Positions 1 to 9,383 are shown, counted from the stretch's first letter. The stretch: DNA of 45,787 bases from Clostridiales bacterium (GCA_016930575.1 JAFGGL010000076.1:1-45787), one strand, 5' to 3'. Translations and numbers: made by a program. Notes: generated by a model not told the origin, from the letters alone.

Positions 1-1587
<1,587 letters not shown>

Positions 1588-1612
1588 AAGCCTTAACCGT
1601 TTCGGTTGCTGA

Positions 1613-1641
1613 TTATGATAAGCCGACCGCAGCGTTATATT
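1613..1641 (+). promoter_or_regulatory. Weak candidate promoter for the glycosyltransferase gene
   Basis: TTATGA and TATATT are separated by 17 bases, 42 bases before the glycosyltransferase start. The match to the sigma-A consensus is poor at -35, so this is a tentative call. Read-through from lepA is the alternative. Confidence 0.3.
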
Positions 1642-1682
1642 AGAGCGTTCGTACCTTCTTATACCTCACGGAGGGGAACCCC

Positions 1683-3809
1683 ATGATTTTCGAAAGCAAC
1701 GTCGGCGTATTATACGTGATCGGGCTGGTTTTGGTGGCTTTATACATGCTGATGGGCATAGACGATTTCATATGGGATATTGTCACCACGCTGTTCCGGC
1801 GGCTGCGAAAAAAGCAGCGGCTGGATTTCAAAGCGCTGGACACGGTGCCGCCGAAACTCCTGGCCGTCACCGTGGCCGCCTGGCACGAGGAAGCGGTGCT
1901 CGGCGACGTGATTGACAACTTCATCGCCTCCACAAGCTATCCCCGGTCGATGTACCACATCTTTCTGGGTGTCTACCCCAACGATCCGCCGACGCTTTCG
2001 GCGGCGGAAGAACTGGCAGCACGGCACCTAAACGTGCACGTTATCGTCAACGATACGCCCGGCCCGACTTCCAAGGCGCAAAACATCAACCACGTCATCC
2101 GGCAAATCCGCGTGTTCGAGCAGGAGCGCGGATGGGAATTCGCCTCGCTGACCATTCACGATTCCGAGGACGTGGTGCATCCCTACGAGCTTCTGGTGAC
2201 CAACTACCTGCTGGACTACCACGAAGCGCTGCAGTTCCCCGTGTTCCCGCTGATGCGCATGCCGCGGCTTGCCAACTTTTTCAGAACCCTCACCGCCGGA
2301 ACCTATGCCGACGAGTTCGCCGAAAACCACTATACCACCATGGTGAACCGCTATATGGCCAAGGCGTTTGTGCCGTCTGCCGGCACCGGATTTGTGCTGT
2401 CGCGGAAAACCCTGCAGCATTTCGGCGACAACGACGTGCTGCCAAGCGACAGCCTGACGGAGGATTACCGGCTGGCGCTGACGCTGTTTGAAAACAACAT
2501 CCGGCTGTACTACGTGCTGGAGCGCATCCCGCGCATCTCAAACAAAGGAAAGGTCGTCTGGGATTACGTGACGACCCGTTCCCTGTTCCCCAACACCTTT
2601 AAAACCGCGGTCAAACAAAAAACGCGGTGGACGCTTGGCATCACCATGCAGTCCGTGCGCTTCAGGGACATCTTCCAAACCAAGGGCATCCCCTTCACGG
2701 GGCGCTACTCGCTGTATAAGGACACCAAGGCGAAAATCGGCAACCTGTTGTCGATGATCGGGTATCCGGTGCTGATCTATTTCTTCGTTTCCCTGTTTTT
2801 ACCGCTGCAGCCGATCTATCCGTTTGGCAGCATCTCCTGGTGGCTGTGCCTTGCGGTCACGGCGATGATGCTGGAACGCCAGATGTTTCGCGGCGTCAGC
2901 GTTTACCACGTATACGGCATGCGCAGCGTGTTCTTCGCCTGCCTGTTCCCACCGATCTTCCCTATCCGCCTGATTTGGGGCAATATCATCAACATGACGG
3001 CGACCATAAAGGCTTTCCGCCAACGGCACCTGAGCAGGAGGGGCAAGGCAAAGAAGCCTGACTTAAAGTCGGGCGATGCGATACCGGTGCCTGTCCGATG
3101 GGCGAAGACGGAGCATTCGTTTTTGGATAAACAGGTGCTGCAGCGTTACCGGCGCACGGTCGGCGATATCTTGCTGGAGCGCGGGTATATCTCCACGGAC
3201 GTACTTCGGAAGGCGCTGCCGGCGGCCAAAAAGAGCGGGGAACGGCTGGGCGGGTATTTGATGAAACGCGGTCTGATCGGTGAAGACGAGCTGCTGGACG
3301 CGTTGTCGCGGGTGAACCATATGCAGCACGTTTCGGCAAGGCATCTGGAACGCTACGGGCTGGAACGCTTCGCCGGACAATTCGACGAGTTTCTGCTGCG
3401 CAGCCTGCATACCCTGCCGATGATGGTATGCAAGGGCGGCTTCGTGTGCGCGTTGTGCGACGAAAGCCCGCCCGACGCGCAGGCGAAAATGGAAGAAGCC
3501 TATCGTATCAAATTGAAGGTCGTTTTCTTCACGCGCCTTGCCATCCTGCGGGGATTGGATATCATGTTCAGCCAAAAGGCCAAATCCGTCGATTATAACA
3601 CCCCGGCCGCCTGCCTGTACGATGCGGGCAAAATCAACTGCGAGCAGGTCATCCTCGCCCGCAACTATACCTACAAGACGGGGAAAACGGAATACCGTGT
3701 GCTGACGGAAATGGGATTGATCCCCAAAGCCGAAGCGGCAGAAATTGCCGGGAAACCGAAAATCTTCTATTCCGGTGTGAACGCCGGACCAGCGTCGCCG
3801 CAGACATAA
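1683..3809 (+). CDS. NfrB-like membrane glycosyltransferase (GT2) with C-terminal MshEN-type c-di-GMP-binding domain
   Basis: Predicted processive family-2 glycosyltransferase at the membrane, resembling phage N4 adsorption protein NfrB. An N-terminal membrane helix (about residues 5-27) precedes the GT2 fold. That fold shows the acidic motif HDSEDVVHP (159-167), a TEDYRL motif and QKTRW (312-316, the QxxRW position). Several hydrophobic segments follow (about 350-445). Residues 492-544 form two 24-residue motifs separated by five residues; the second begins RLGGYLMKRGLI. This is the published architecture of the MshEN c-di-GMP receptor domain. The start has an excellent site (GGAGGGGAACCCC before ATG). 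The substrate is unknown; a surface polysaccharide is likely. No NfrA-like outer-membrane partner is present, as expected for a Gram-positive. Identity as a GT2/MshEN fusion is firm, the NfrB label less so. Confidence 0.88.
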   Translation: MIFESNVGVLYVIGLVLVALYMLMGIDDFIWDIVTTLFRRLRKKQRLDFKALDTVPPKLLAVTVAAWHEEAVLGDVIDNFIASTSYPRSMYHIFLGVYPNDPPTLSAAEELAARHLNVHVIVNDTPGPTSKAQNINHVIRQIRVFEQERGWEFASLTIHDSEDVVHPYELLVTNYLLDYHEALQFPVFPLMRMPRLANFFRTLTAGTYADEFAENHYTTMVNRYMAKAFVPSAGTGFVLSRKTLQHFGDNDVLPSDSLTEDYRLALTLFENNIRLYYVLERIPRISNKGKVVWDYVTTRSLFPNTFKTAVKQKTRWTLGITMQSVRFRDIFQTKGIPFTGRYSLYKDTKAKIGNLLSMIGYPVLIYFFVSLFLPLQPIYPFGSISWWLCLAVTAMMLERQMFRGVSVYHVYGMRSVFFACLFPPIFPIRLIWGNIINMTATIKAFRQRHLSRRGKAKKPDLKSGDAIPVPVRWAKTEHSFLDKQVLQRYRRTVGDILLERGYISTDVLRKALPAAKKSGERLGGYLMKRGLIGEDELLDALSRVNHMQHVSARHLERYGLERFAGQFDEFLLRSLHTLPMMVCKGGFVCALCDESPPDAQAKMEEAYRIKLKVVFFTRLAILRGLDIMFSQKAKSVDYNTPAACLYDAGKINCEQVILARNYTYKTGKTEYRVLTEMGLIPKAEAAEIAGKPKIFYSGVNAGPASPQT

Positions 3810-3818
3810 TAACCGGAA

Positions 3819-3847
3819 TTGTTACTCCGTAACGTATATGGTATAAT
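3819..3847 (+). promoter_or_regulatory. Sigma-A promoter of the PDZ protein gene
   Basis: TTGTTA, a 17-base spacer and a perfect TATAAT lie 55 bases before the ATG at 3902. The promoter makes this gene independent of the glycosyltransferase upstream. Confidence 0.75.
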
Positions 3848-3901
3848 TCAGGCATCACAAAACTGCCGAACGGATAAAAAATCAAATAAGGAGGAACCGC
3901 A

Positions 3902-4720
3902 ATGAAGCGTATGCTGAAAACCGTTATTGCTTTGTTTTTCATCCTGAGCCTCTGTTCAATGCTGGCAGCCGCTTCCGCTCAGTCCGATCCCGAAGCGCTG
4001 CAAATCAGTAACGTCACGGTATCACATGATGCGGACGATATCGTATTGCAGGTAACGATGTACAACGCCGGAAACTCCGCGATTGATGAATTCGGCATTG
4101 CCCTTGCGTTTCTTGACGAGAACTATTATCAGCTGTTCGGGTACGCCGATACGCTGGAAGGGTATGCCGATGAAATCTGCAACTGGTATTATACGCCGGA
4201 CAATGCGATCACACCAGGCGGCACATACGAAACCGAGGATGTTTTCGCGAAATACTCCGAAACGGCAGTGGTCGCCGTAGCGATACGGTATTACTATGCG
4301 GAGAACAGCGGATACGTATGGTTGCCGGAAAGCCAGTGGCAATGGATATATTCCGACATCGATGTACAAAGCGTTACTTTGAACCGCGAATACTACACGT
4401 CGCCACCTGATTCCCTGGGTACGGCGATTGATGACTTCTACTTGGGATATCATAGGTTTTATCTGCTGGACGATTACAATGCCTATTATTACGGCAAGAA
4501 CCAGGGCGGAGAGTGGATTATCCGGGTCGAACCCGGTTCCCCTGCCGCGCTCGCAGGCTTGCAGGCGGGCGATCTTGTGATATTTGCGGACGGCGTTAAA
4601 CCGACGGAAAACATCTATGCCGTGGAATACGCCATGGCCGCCATCGTTGCCGGAGAAAAGGTCGATTTTGTATACGAGCGCGACGGCGTGATCTATATCA
4701 CGCGGATCACGCAGCCGTAA
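3902..4720 (+). CDS. Exported protein with C-terminal PDZ domain
   Basis: Function unknown. The 272-residue product starts with a signal peptide (MKRMLK, hydrophobic core, likely cleavage after AAASAQ). A beta-rich region of about residues 30-160 looks like an FxLYD/immunoglobulin-like extracellular module. The last 65 residues form a PDZ domain, with the typical GSPAALAGLQAGDLVIFADG loop. No protease triad is present, so the PDZ domain probably binds peptides or ligands rather than guiding cleavage. The site AAGGAGGAACCGCA fixes the start. It has its own promoter and a strong terminator, so it is monocistronic. Its neighbour at 4970 is also an exported protein of similar design but a different fold. 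Confidence 0.8.
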   Translation: MKRMLKTVIALFFILSLCSMLAAASAQSDPEALQISNVTVSHDADDIVLQVTMYNAGNSAIDEFGIALAFLDENYYQLFGYADTLEGYADEICNWYYTPDNAITPGGTYETEDVFAKYSETAVVAVAIRYYYAENSGYVWLPESQWQWIYSDIDVQSVTLNREYYTSPPDSLGTAIDDFYLGYHRFYLLDDYNAYYYGKNQGGEWIIRVEPGSPAALAGLQAGDLVIFADGVKPTENIYAVEYAMAAIVAGEKVDFVYERDGVIYITRITQP

Positions 4721-4751
4721 ATCCCTGACGAATTTGTCCAAAAGACATTCC

Positions 4752-4780
4752 AAAACCGCCGGCTGTCAACCGGCGGTTTT
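4752..4780 (+). terminator. Rho-independent terminator after the PDZ protein gene
   Basis: AAAACCGCCGG and CCGGCGGTTTT form an 11-bp stem with a seven-base loop, ending in a short T run, 31 bases after the stop. Confidence 0.85.
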
Positions 4781-4848
4781 CCATGGCTGCTGTGTCTGCC
4801 AAACCCGTATCGCCGTTTGCCGGAGCACACGGTTAGCGGATTTTCTCT

Positions 4849-4877
4849 TTGACAAGAGGAATTCTCTCCATTATACT
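4849..4877 (+). promoter_or_regulatory. Sigma-A promoter of the exported SH3-like protein gene
   Basis: A perfect TTGACA, a 17-base spacer and TATACT. The start codon is 93 bases downstream of the -10, giving a leader of roughly 85 bases. Confidence 0.85.
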
Positions 4878-4969
4878 TCCGATAGAACATCATATTCGCT
4901 TCGTTTCTCCGGTTTCTCTGTAACCCGTATACCGTGAATTGTTTTCACGCAACAGAAAGGAGTATATCC

Positions 4970-5671
4970 ATGAAGAACCGCGTTTTTCTTGCCGCGCTCG
5001 TTATTGTCCTGCTGCTGGCGACGCTAACGGCCGCGAACGCCGAAAGCACCGCCACGGTGACCATCACCCAGCCGGATGGGACCGTCATCGAGATGTCGCT
5101 CGAAGATTACATGAAAATGATGGGATACGACACATCTACTGGTTCGGATACGACCGTAGACGCCGTGCCATGGCCGACATACAGCTGGATAAGCTATCCG
5201 CTGGACCCGGTGATCAAATGGGAGTCATACCGCGTGATCGTTCACAGCGGGCCGTCGTGGAGCGACTATACCGAAGGCGACGGCTACAAGCCCTATAAAA
5301 TAGCGCGCGCGGACGGCCTGTTTATCGAAAACGACAGCTATGTCCTGGTCGATATGTACTATACCACCGAAGGGGTGCGGCGCGAGTATTTCACCCGCAG
5401 CGCCTTCCATTCGACCGGCGGCATTCCGGAAGTCGAGTTTACCGGCTATCCGGCCGTGACGACCGAAAAGGTTACGCCCCGCTTCGGCCCAGGCATCAAA
5501 TACAGTAAACACGACAAGATCTCCCTCGCAGCCAATACGGAGCTGGTCGTCTATTTTGAAGAGGACGGATATGTGTTTGCCGATTTTGAGATCGGGTTCC
5601 AGCTCATGCGCGCGTGGTTCCCTGTCGACAGCGTGAAACCCGTTTCGTCCGGACATCCGGATTCCAGATAG
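4970..5671 (+). CDS. Exported protein, probable SH3-like C-terminal domain
   Basis: Hypothetical exported protein of 233 residues. The signal peptide is clear (MKNRVFLAALVIVLLLATL, likely cleavage after ANA). Residues 25-50 contain a short segment with VTITQPDGTVIEMSLEDYMK. The last 65 or so residues (from YPAVTTEKVTPRFGPG) have the spacing of a bacterial SH3-like domain, with a GPG turn followed by alternating strands. ATG at 4970 is preferred because AGAAAGGAGTATATCC lies immediately before it; an in-frame ATG 36 bases upstream has no such site. A strong promoter precedes it and a terminator lies just past the stop. A cell-wall association is possible but not shown. Confidence 0.75.
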   Translation: MKNRVFLAALVIVLLLATLTAANAESTATVTITQPDGTVIEMSLEDYMKMMGYDTSTGSDTTVDAVPWPTYSWISYPLDPVIKWESYRVIVHSGPSWSDYTEGDGYKPYKIARADGLFIENDSYVLVDMYYTTEGVRREYFTRSAFHSTGGIPEVEFTGYPAVTTEKVTPRFGPGIKYSKHDKISLAANTELVVYFEEDGYVFADFEIGFQLMRAWFPVDSVKPVSSGHPDSR

Positions 5672-5686
5672 CTAAAAATCTGTCTA

Positions 5687-6787
5687 TTACATGTTCCGCG
5701 AAAAGAGAAGCGCTCTGACCTGCGCTTCTTTTTCAAACAGCGCGCAGCCGCCCACGTGGTTTTCCTCCTGCGCGTTGAGTTCGCGCACCATTTGGAAAAA
5801 CGGGGACTGCAGAACTTCCAGCAGCGTGTGATCCAGAAGGCTCAAATCCGAATACGGGGAAAACGGACAGGGTTCGGCGGCTCCCTGCGCGTTGATATGA
5901 AAAAACCCGCGCCCCGCCGCCAGGCAGCCGCCCATATGCTTCTCGTCGCCCGGGAAGGATAAAAACACCATGCCCGGAAAGCTCCCGCGCAGGTTTTCCT
6001 GCCCCTGCTCGATCAGTTGCCTTTCTTTATCGTCCGGCGCCAGCGATTCGGTGCCAGGCGTCACCGGCACATACTCGATAAAGAACACGAGCCGGCAACC
6101 TTTTTTATGCAGCGTTTCAATAAACTCCGGCGACATGACCTCCGCGCGGTTTTCGGTCGTCACCGTCAGCGATACGCCGAACAGCAGCCTGGCCTTCTCC
6201 ATTGTATCCAGAGCATTCTGCACGTATACGAAAGCGCCCTTGCCGCGTCTTTTGTCGGTGGCTTCTTCGCCGCCCTCTAAGCTTACGATGGGCACCAGAT
6301 TGCGGTGTTTATCAAACAGTTTGATCAGCGGCGCGTCAATCAGCGTGCCGTTTGTGAAGATCGGGAAGATCGTTTGCCCGTGCGCGGCGGCGGTTTGCAG
6401 CACGTCCGGCCGCATCATCGGCTCGCCGCCCGCCAGCAGGATGAACGGGATGCCCGTTTCCGCCGCCTGATCGAAAATGCCGCCCCACTGCTGCGCGCTC
6501 AGCGGCGGTTTGCCGCCGGCCGAACCACACTGCCCGTTGGCGCGTGCGTAGCAGCCCTTGCAGTACAGGTTGCATGCATTGGTGATGCTGGCGATCAGAA
6601 ACATCGGGATATGCAAGCCCTCGGCTTCCAGCGCAGCGCGGCGCGCTTCCATAGCCAAATGGCTTTTTTGATAGCGTCTCAGAAACGCTGTCTCTTTGGG
6701 GTTGCGCAGCGTGGCTTTCAGAATATTCCTGATCAGCTGTTCGGCGCCCTCGTTCAGGTACGCCGCTAAATCAAACTCCGCCGCCAT
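5687..6787 (-). CDS. Radical SAM protein with SPASM-like C-terminal cysteines
   Basis: A 366-residue radical SAM enzyme of unknown substrate. The cluster motif CNLYCKGC (C72, C76, C79, spacing CxxxCxxC) binds the SAM-reducing [4Fe-4S] cluster, and LAGGEPMMRPD is the usual GGEP motif. Extra cysteines near the end (MGGC, EPCPF, VGGC) suggest one auxiliary cluster, as in SPASM/twitch proteins that act on peptides or cofactors. No small peptide substrate gene is obvious nearby. ATG at 6787 is chosen over the in-frame GTG nine bases earlier because GGAGAGG is correctly spaced for the ATG. It converges with the exported-protein gene at 4970, and its 3' end carries that gene's terminator. Confidence 0.85.
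   Translation of the reverse strand: MAAEFDLAAYLNEGAEQLIRNILKATLRNPKETAFLRRYQKSHLAMEARRAALEAEGLHIPMFLIASITNACNLYCKGCYARANGQCGSAGGKPPLSAQQWGGIFDQAAETGIPFILLAGGEPMMRPDVLQTAAAHGQTIFPIFTNGTLIDAPLIKLFDKHRNLVPIVSLEGGEEATDKRRGKGAFVYVQNALDTMEKARLLFGVSLTVTTENRAEVMSPEFIETLHKKGCRLVFFIEYVPVTPGTESLAPDDKERQLIEQGQENLRGSFPGMVFLSFPGDEKHMGGCLAAGRGFFHINAQGAAEPCPFSPYSDLSLLDHTLLEVLQSPFFQMVRELNAQEENHVGGCALFEKEAQVRALLFSRNM
5706..5733 (+). terminator. Plus-strand terminator embedded in the 3' end of the convergent radical SAM gene
   Basis: AGAAGCGC and GCGCTTCT form an 8-bp stem with an 8-base loop, followed by TTTT, 35 bases after the stop of the plus-strand gene. It lies inside the last 16 codons of the minus-strand gene, so the same bases serve as coding sequence and as terminator. 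Confidence 0.65.
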
Positions 6788-6820
6788 CGTTTCCACCCTC
6801 TCCGGCTTCTCCCGGGTTAT

Positions 6821-6848
6821 AGTATACGTAAAACGGCGGAGTTTTCAA
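6821..6848 (-). promoter_or_regulatory. Promoter of the radical SAM gene
   Basis: On the minus strand TTGAAA and TATACT are separated by 16 bases, about 34 bases before the ATG at 6787. Confidence 0.6.
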
Positions 6849-6922
6849 TGTGTGATTGATTAGAATGTCATAAAAAGCAGATGAATACCGCCGTCCGGCG
6901 GCGCAAATAACAATCCCTTATG

Positions 6923-6960
6923 CAAAAACCCTGAGAATACAGGAGCGGGTATTCTCAGGG
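6923..6960 (-). terminator. Terminator of the riboswitch-controlled gene
   Basis: CCCTGAGAATAC and GTATTCTCAGGG form a perfect 12-bp stem with an 8-base loop. On the minus strand it is followed by TTTTT, 50 bases after the stop at 7010. Confidence 0.9.
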
Positions 6961-7009
6961 CCGCGTTTGCAGCTTTCACTGCAGCTGCTGTGCTGCTATT
7001 CGTTGACGG

Positions 7010-7822
7010 TCAGTTCCCGCCTTTGCCCTTGCCGCTGTTGCCTTTGCTTTGGGATTGGCCCTTCTGCTGGCTTCGGTTTTGCGTACCTTCCTCGTTTTTC
7101 TCTTTCTGCTGCTCTTTTTCCTTATTCTGCTGTTCGGTCTCGTTTTGGTTTGTTTCCTTGTTCTTCTCGCTGTTCACGTTCTGCTGTCCGGCATTCTCTC
7201 CGCTCATCCCCTGCCCCTGGCCGTTCATGCCGTTCCCGGATAGGTTTTTAAACGATTCGATGAAGTTCGTCAGCTCGTTTACAGCATTCAGTTCCTTGTT
7301 CACGTGCCAGGCAGTTATCGTTTCGATGATTTCTTTAGGAATCATCACTTCGTCGGCAGCTTTGCGGAAACTCTCTCTGGCTGCGGAAACATCGCCGTCA
7401 AGCATTTTTTGGACCGCTTCGTATTCCGCCAGGATTTCAGCCTTCAGCCGGTCCTGGACGGCCGTGAGTTCCTTTTCATCCTCTATGGATTTTACGGCGT
7501 CCTGCACCGTATCGCGGTACTTGTCTTTCAACGATTTGATCGCGTCCCGATATGCCTTTTCGGCAGCCGTGATGCTTTCTTTCATCTGAAGAAAAGCCGT
7601 CTCGAGCACCGCAAGCTGCTCCTCGGTCAGCAGGTCGCCATACTCCCTGAGTATGTCGATATCTTCCGGATCCGCCGGTTCTTCAGCGCCTGCCGTCCCA
7701 AAATCGATAACGGGGTCATCCAACTCCGCCGCCTGCGCGCTGTTAACAAGAACGATCAGGGTAAAAAATAATGATATCATCACTACGACAGATACCACGC
7801 GCTTGAGTTTGTAGTTTTCCAT
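7010..7822 (-). CDS. Exported coiled-coil protein with Q/N/K/E/G-rich tail, under c-di-GMP riboswitch
   Basis: A 270-residue protein of unknown function. It begins with a basic stretch and a hydrophobic signal sequence (VVSVVVMISLFFTLIVLV, cleavage likely after NSAQA). Residues about 50-160 are highly charged helix with heptad-like spacing, probably coiled coil. The last 80 residues are low complexity, rich in Q, N, K, E and G, and end in GKGKGGN. No sortase motif is seen. ATG at 7822 follows GGGAGGATATTTC. A longer frame to 7912 exists, but those codons are the riboswitch itself and should not be annotated as protein. The riboswitch implies a role in the c-di-GMP-controlled change between motile and sessile life, such as a surface or matrix protein; that is inference. 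Confidence 0.8.
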   Translation of the reverse strand: MENYKLKRVVSVVVMISLFFTLIVLVNSAQAAELDDPVIDFGTAGAEEPADPEDIDILREYGDLLTEEQLAVLETAFLQMKESITAAEKAYRDAIKSLKDKYRDTVQDAVKSIEDEKELTAVQDRLKAEILAEYEAVQKMLDGDVSAARESFRKAADEVMIPKEIIETITAWHVNKELNAVNELTNFIESFKNLSGNGMNGQGQGMSGENAGQQNVNSEKNKETNQNETEQQNKEKEQQKEKNEEGTQNRSQQKGQSQSKGNSGKGKGGN

Positions 7823-7837
7823 ATGAAATATCCTCCC

Positions 7838-7918
7838 TTTCGGTAGCTGGCTGCCATCGGTTTCCCAAAGGCCCTTTAGCTTTGCGTCACAGCCTTTCGG
7901 CTGCTTTGCCATTTTCGC
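7838..7918 (-). promoter_or_regulatory. Cyclic-di-GMP-I (GEMM-I) riboswitch
   Basis: Read on the minus strand, the leader contains, in order, the GEMM-I landmarks: GGCAAAGC; a GAAA tetraloop hairpin (AGCCGAAAGGCT); the near-invariant GACGCAAAGC; AAGGGCCT; then GGCAGCCAGCTACCGA closing the second helix. The base aligning with G20 of the Vibrio Vc2 aptamer appears to be G, which favours c-di-GMP over cGAMP as ligand. The aptamer ends directly against the ribosome binding site GGGAGG of the 7822 start, and no terminator stem separates them. Translational control is therefore more likely than attenuation. Whether it is an ON or OFF switch cannot be read from the sequence. Confidence 0.93.
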
Positions 7919-7932
7919 GGGTGCCTATCGTT

Positions 7933-7961
7933 ATATTACAACATTGTTACGGATAATGCAA
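7933..7961 (-). promoter_or_regulatory. Promoter driving the c-di-GMP riboswitch transcript
   Basis: On the minus strand TTGCAT, a 17-base spacer and TAATAT. Transcription would begin near 7926, immediately before the aptamer. The -35 overlaps the last codons of the upstream gene that ends at 7947. Confidence 0.75.
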
Positions 7962-8915
7962 GTGCTTTTTGAGATTTTCCTCTTGATAATTATCTACGCG
8001 CTTTTGTATGCGCCGGATGATAAAGGTGATCCACCTGCTGGGTGTTTTTGTCTGCCCGAAATCAAACGCCGCGTAGGAACGGGCTGCCGACTCGGCAGTA
8101 TATCGGCCGTCTGCGGATTTCTGCCGCACGAAAGCAAGCATTTCAAGAAACTCTGGTGATGCTACAGCATACGGAAACAACGACAGTACGTCAAGCACGC
8201 GAAGGATTCCATATTTCACCGCCGGGTATTTCAGCTTCAGAAAATCGCTGCCGACGCCAAACCCGTACGGCCTCCACGGCTCGCTACTCCGCCGCCAATG
8301 CGAGAGCAGCAGATCAACCGCGCCGTCCAGCCTCGCGTCGATCCTGAAGCACTCGTATCGGCCCAGCAGCATCAGCACGTTCAGATTGTCCATCGGGCAT
8401 GATTCGCTGTCCTGCAATCGTTTTCCCGAGGCCCGGCTCGCCGCGCAATGCCAGCCGCCGTCCGGACGACGCGTTTCAAAGATCCTATCGATGAAGCGCA
8501 GGCTATGCGCATCGTCCGCGTAGCCCATTTTCGCCAGGGATGCCAGGAGTATGGACGTGATGCAGAAATACCCCGGCCTCATCCCGTCCTGCAATACGAA
8601 GGTCCCGTCCTCACGCTGCAGGGCAAGCAGCGTGTCGGCTTCCCGCCGTATGCCGATGTCGTCCGCCGTCAGCCCGATGTCGGCCAAAAAGAACAGATCC
8701 CAGAAGGCGTTGCCCGTGCTCGTGTACTTCAGCTTGCCGGATCGCAGCGCCGGAATGCCGGCGTTTTCACTCTTGACGCGGTTAATCACAACGCGGATAT
8801 TCTCATCCGCCATGGCAGCAGAAACATCGGCCGTTTTCCCGAGCAACTGCGTTTCCACGGCGTACCGCAGCCACGGTGTTCCTTCCGCTATCCAGTCCAG
8901 AATTGGATCGTTCAT
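7947..8915 (-). CDS. Prenyltransferase/terpene-cyclase-like alpha-toroid protein
   Basis: A 322-residue soluble protein of unknown reaction. It has repeated helical pairs with the GxF/GGW-type motifs of the alpha/alpha-toroid fold shared by squalene cyclases and protein prenyltransferase beta subunits (LQREDGTFVLQDG, TRRPDGGWHC, RSSEPWRPYGFG). No DxDD cyclase acid motif is apparent, so catalysis is uncertain. Homologues are often labelled hypothetical or prenyltransferase. The ATG at 8915 follows CCGGAGTATTGAA. No signal peptide is present. It precedes the riboswitch gene on the same strand, but that gene has its own promoter. Confidence 0.65.
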   Translation of the reverse strand: MNDPILDWIAEGTPWLRYAVETQLLGKTADVSAAMADENIRVVINRVKSENAGIPALRSGKLKYTSTGNAFWDLFFLADIGLTADDIGIRREADTLLALQREDGTFVLQDGMRPGYFCITSILLASLAKMGYADDAHSLRFIDRIFETRRPDGGWHCAASRASGKRLQDSESCPMDNLNVLMLLGRYECFRIDARLDGAVDLLLSHWRRSSEPWRPYGFGVGSDFLKLKYPAVKYGILRVLDVLSLFPYAVASPEFLEMLAFVRQKSADGRYTAESAARSYAAFDFGQTKTPSRWITFIIRRIQKRVDNYQEENLKKHLHYP

Positions 8916-9005
8916 TTCAATACTCCGGTTATTCGTATAAATGTTGTCTGGTCAATATATCTAAACTACCTTCTTAAATAGTTTTATTTTTCTCTATTGA
9001 CAATC

Positions 9006-9182
9006 TCAAGTTCCTTGACTATCTCCCTTTTCATCTTTATTAGTGATTTTTATCTTCTCCCAATCAAAAATGTACCGATCTGTCTTTATTGTATCATTGC
9101 AATATGTAAAGAAATTATGTTTACAATAATATTGGGGATATATCTGAAAATTTATCTCTGATTTCAATTCTTTCTTCTTCAT
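9006..9182 (-). CDS. Small AT-rich hypothetical protein (58 aa)
   Basis: A short, lysine/asparagine/tyrosine-rich ORF (MKKKELKSEINFQIYPQ...). It sits in an AT-rich island (about 8930-9260) that contrasts sharply with the GC-rich surroundings. A fair site (GTGAGGTG, six bases before the ATG) supports the 9182 start; a GTG nine bases upstream is also in frame. There is no recognisable domain or membrane segment. It may be a recently acquired gene or a chance ORF in AT-rich DNA. Evidence for expression is limited to the ribosome binding site. Confidence 0.4.
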   Translation of the reverse strand: MKKKELKSEINFQIYPQYYCKHNFFTYCNDTIKTDRYIFDWEKIKITNKDEKGDSQGT

Positions 9183-9271
9183 ATTGAACACCTCACTATA
9201 TTCAATATAATCAAGAATATCACATAATCCAGTTTATCTCTACTATCTTATAACAAAGCCTTACTGTACGT

Positions 9272-9383
9272 CGTCTCATCGCCGAGAAACCTGTTTCGAG
9301 GCGAGAGGAGGAGCGACGGAATGAGTGAAAGGCGGTCTTTTCAATGCAATAGAAAAGCCGCCGCGAACGATATGTAGTCCGCG
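9272..9383. repeat. Structured intergenic repeat, copy A
   Basis: The first of two diverged direct copies of a unit of about 112 bases located just past the 3' end of tRNA-Pro. Hairpin 1 is 9280-9303 (CGCC-GA-GAAAC, loop CT, GTTTC-GA-GGCG; the GA/GA step could form sheared pairs). Hairpin 2 is 9331-9362 (GGCGG..CTTTTC with GAAAAG..CCGCC). The linker GCGAGAGGAG is shared with copy B. Confidence 0.7.

Noticed and set aside
4934-4969. Upstream ATG for the exported protein gene at 4970
   Set aside because: It adds 12 residues before a complete signal peptide and has no ribosome site, whereas AGAAAGGAG serves the ATG at 4970.
7823-7912. N-terminal extension of the exported coiled-coil protein to a start at 7912
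   Set aside because: These 30 codons are the translated c-di-GMP aptamer. The signal peptide and the ribosome binding site both support the 7822 start.
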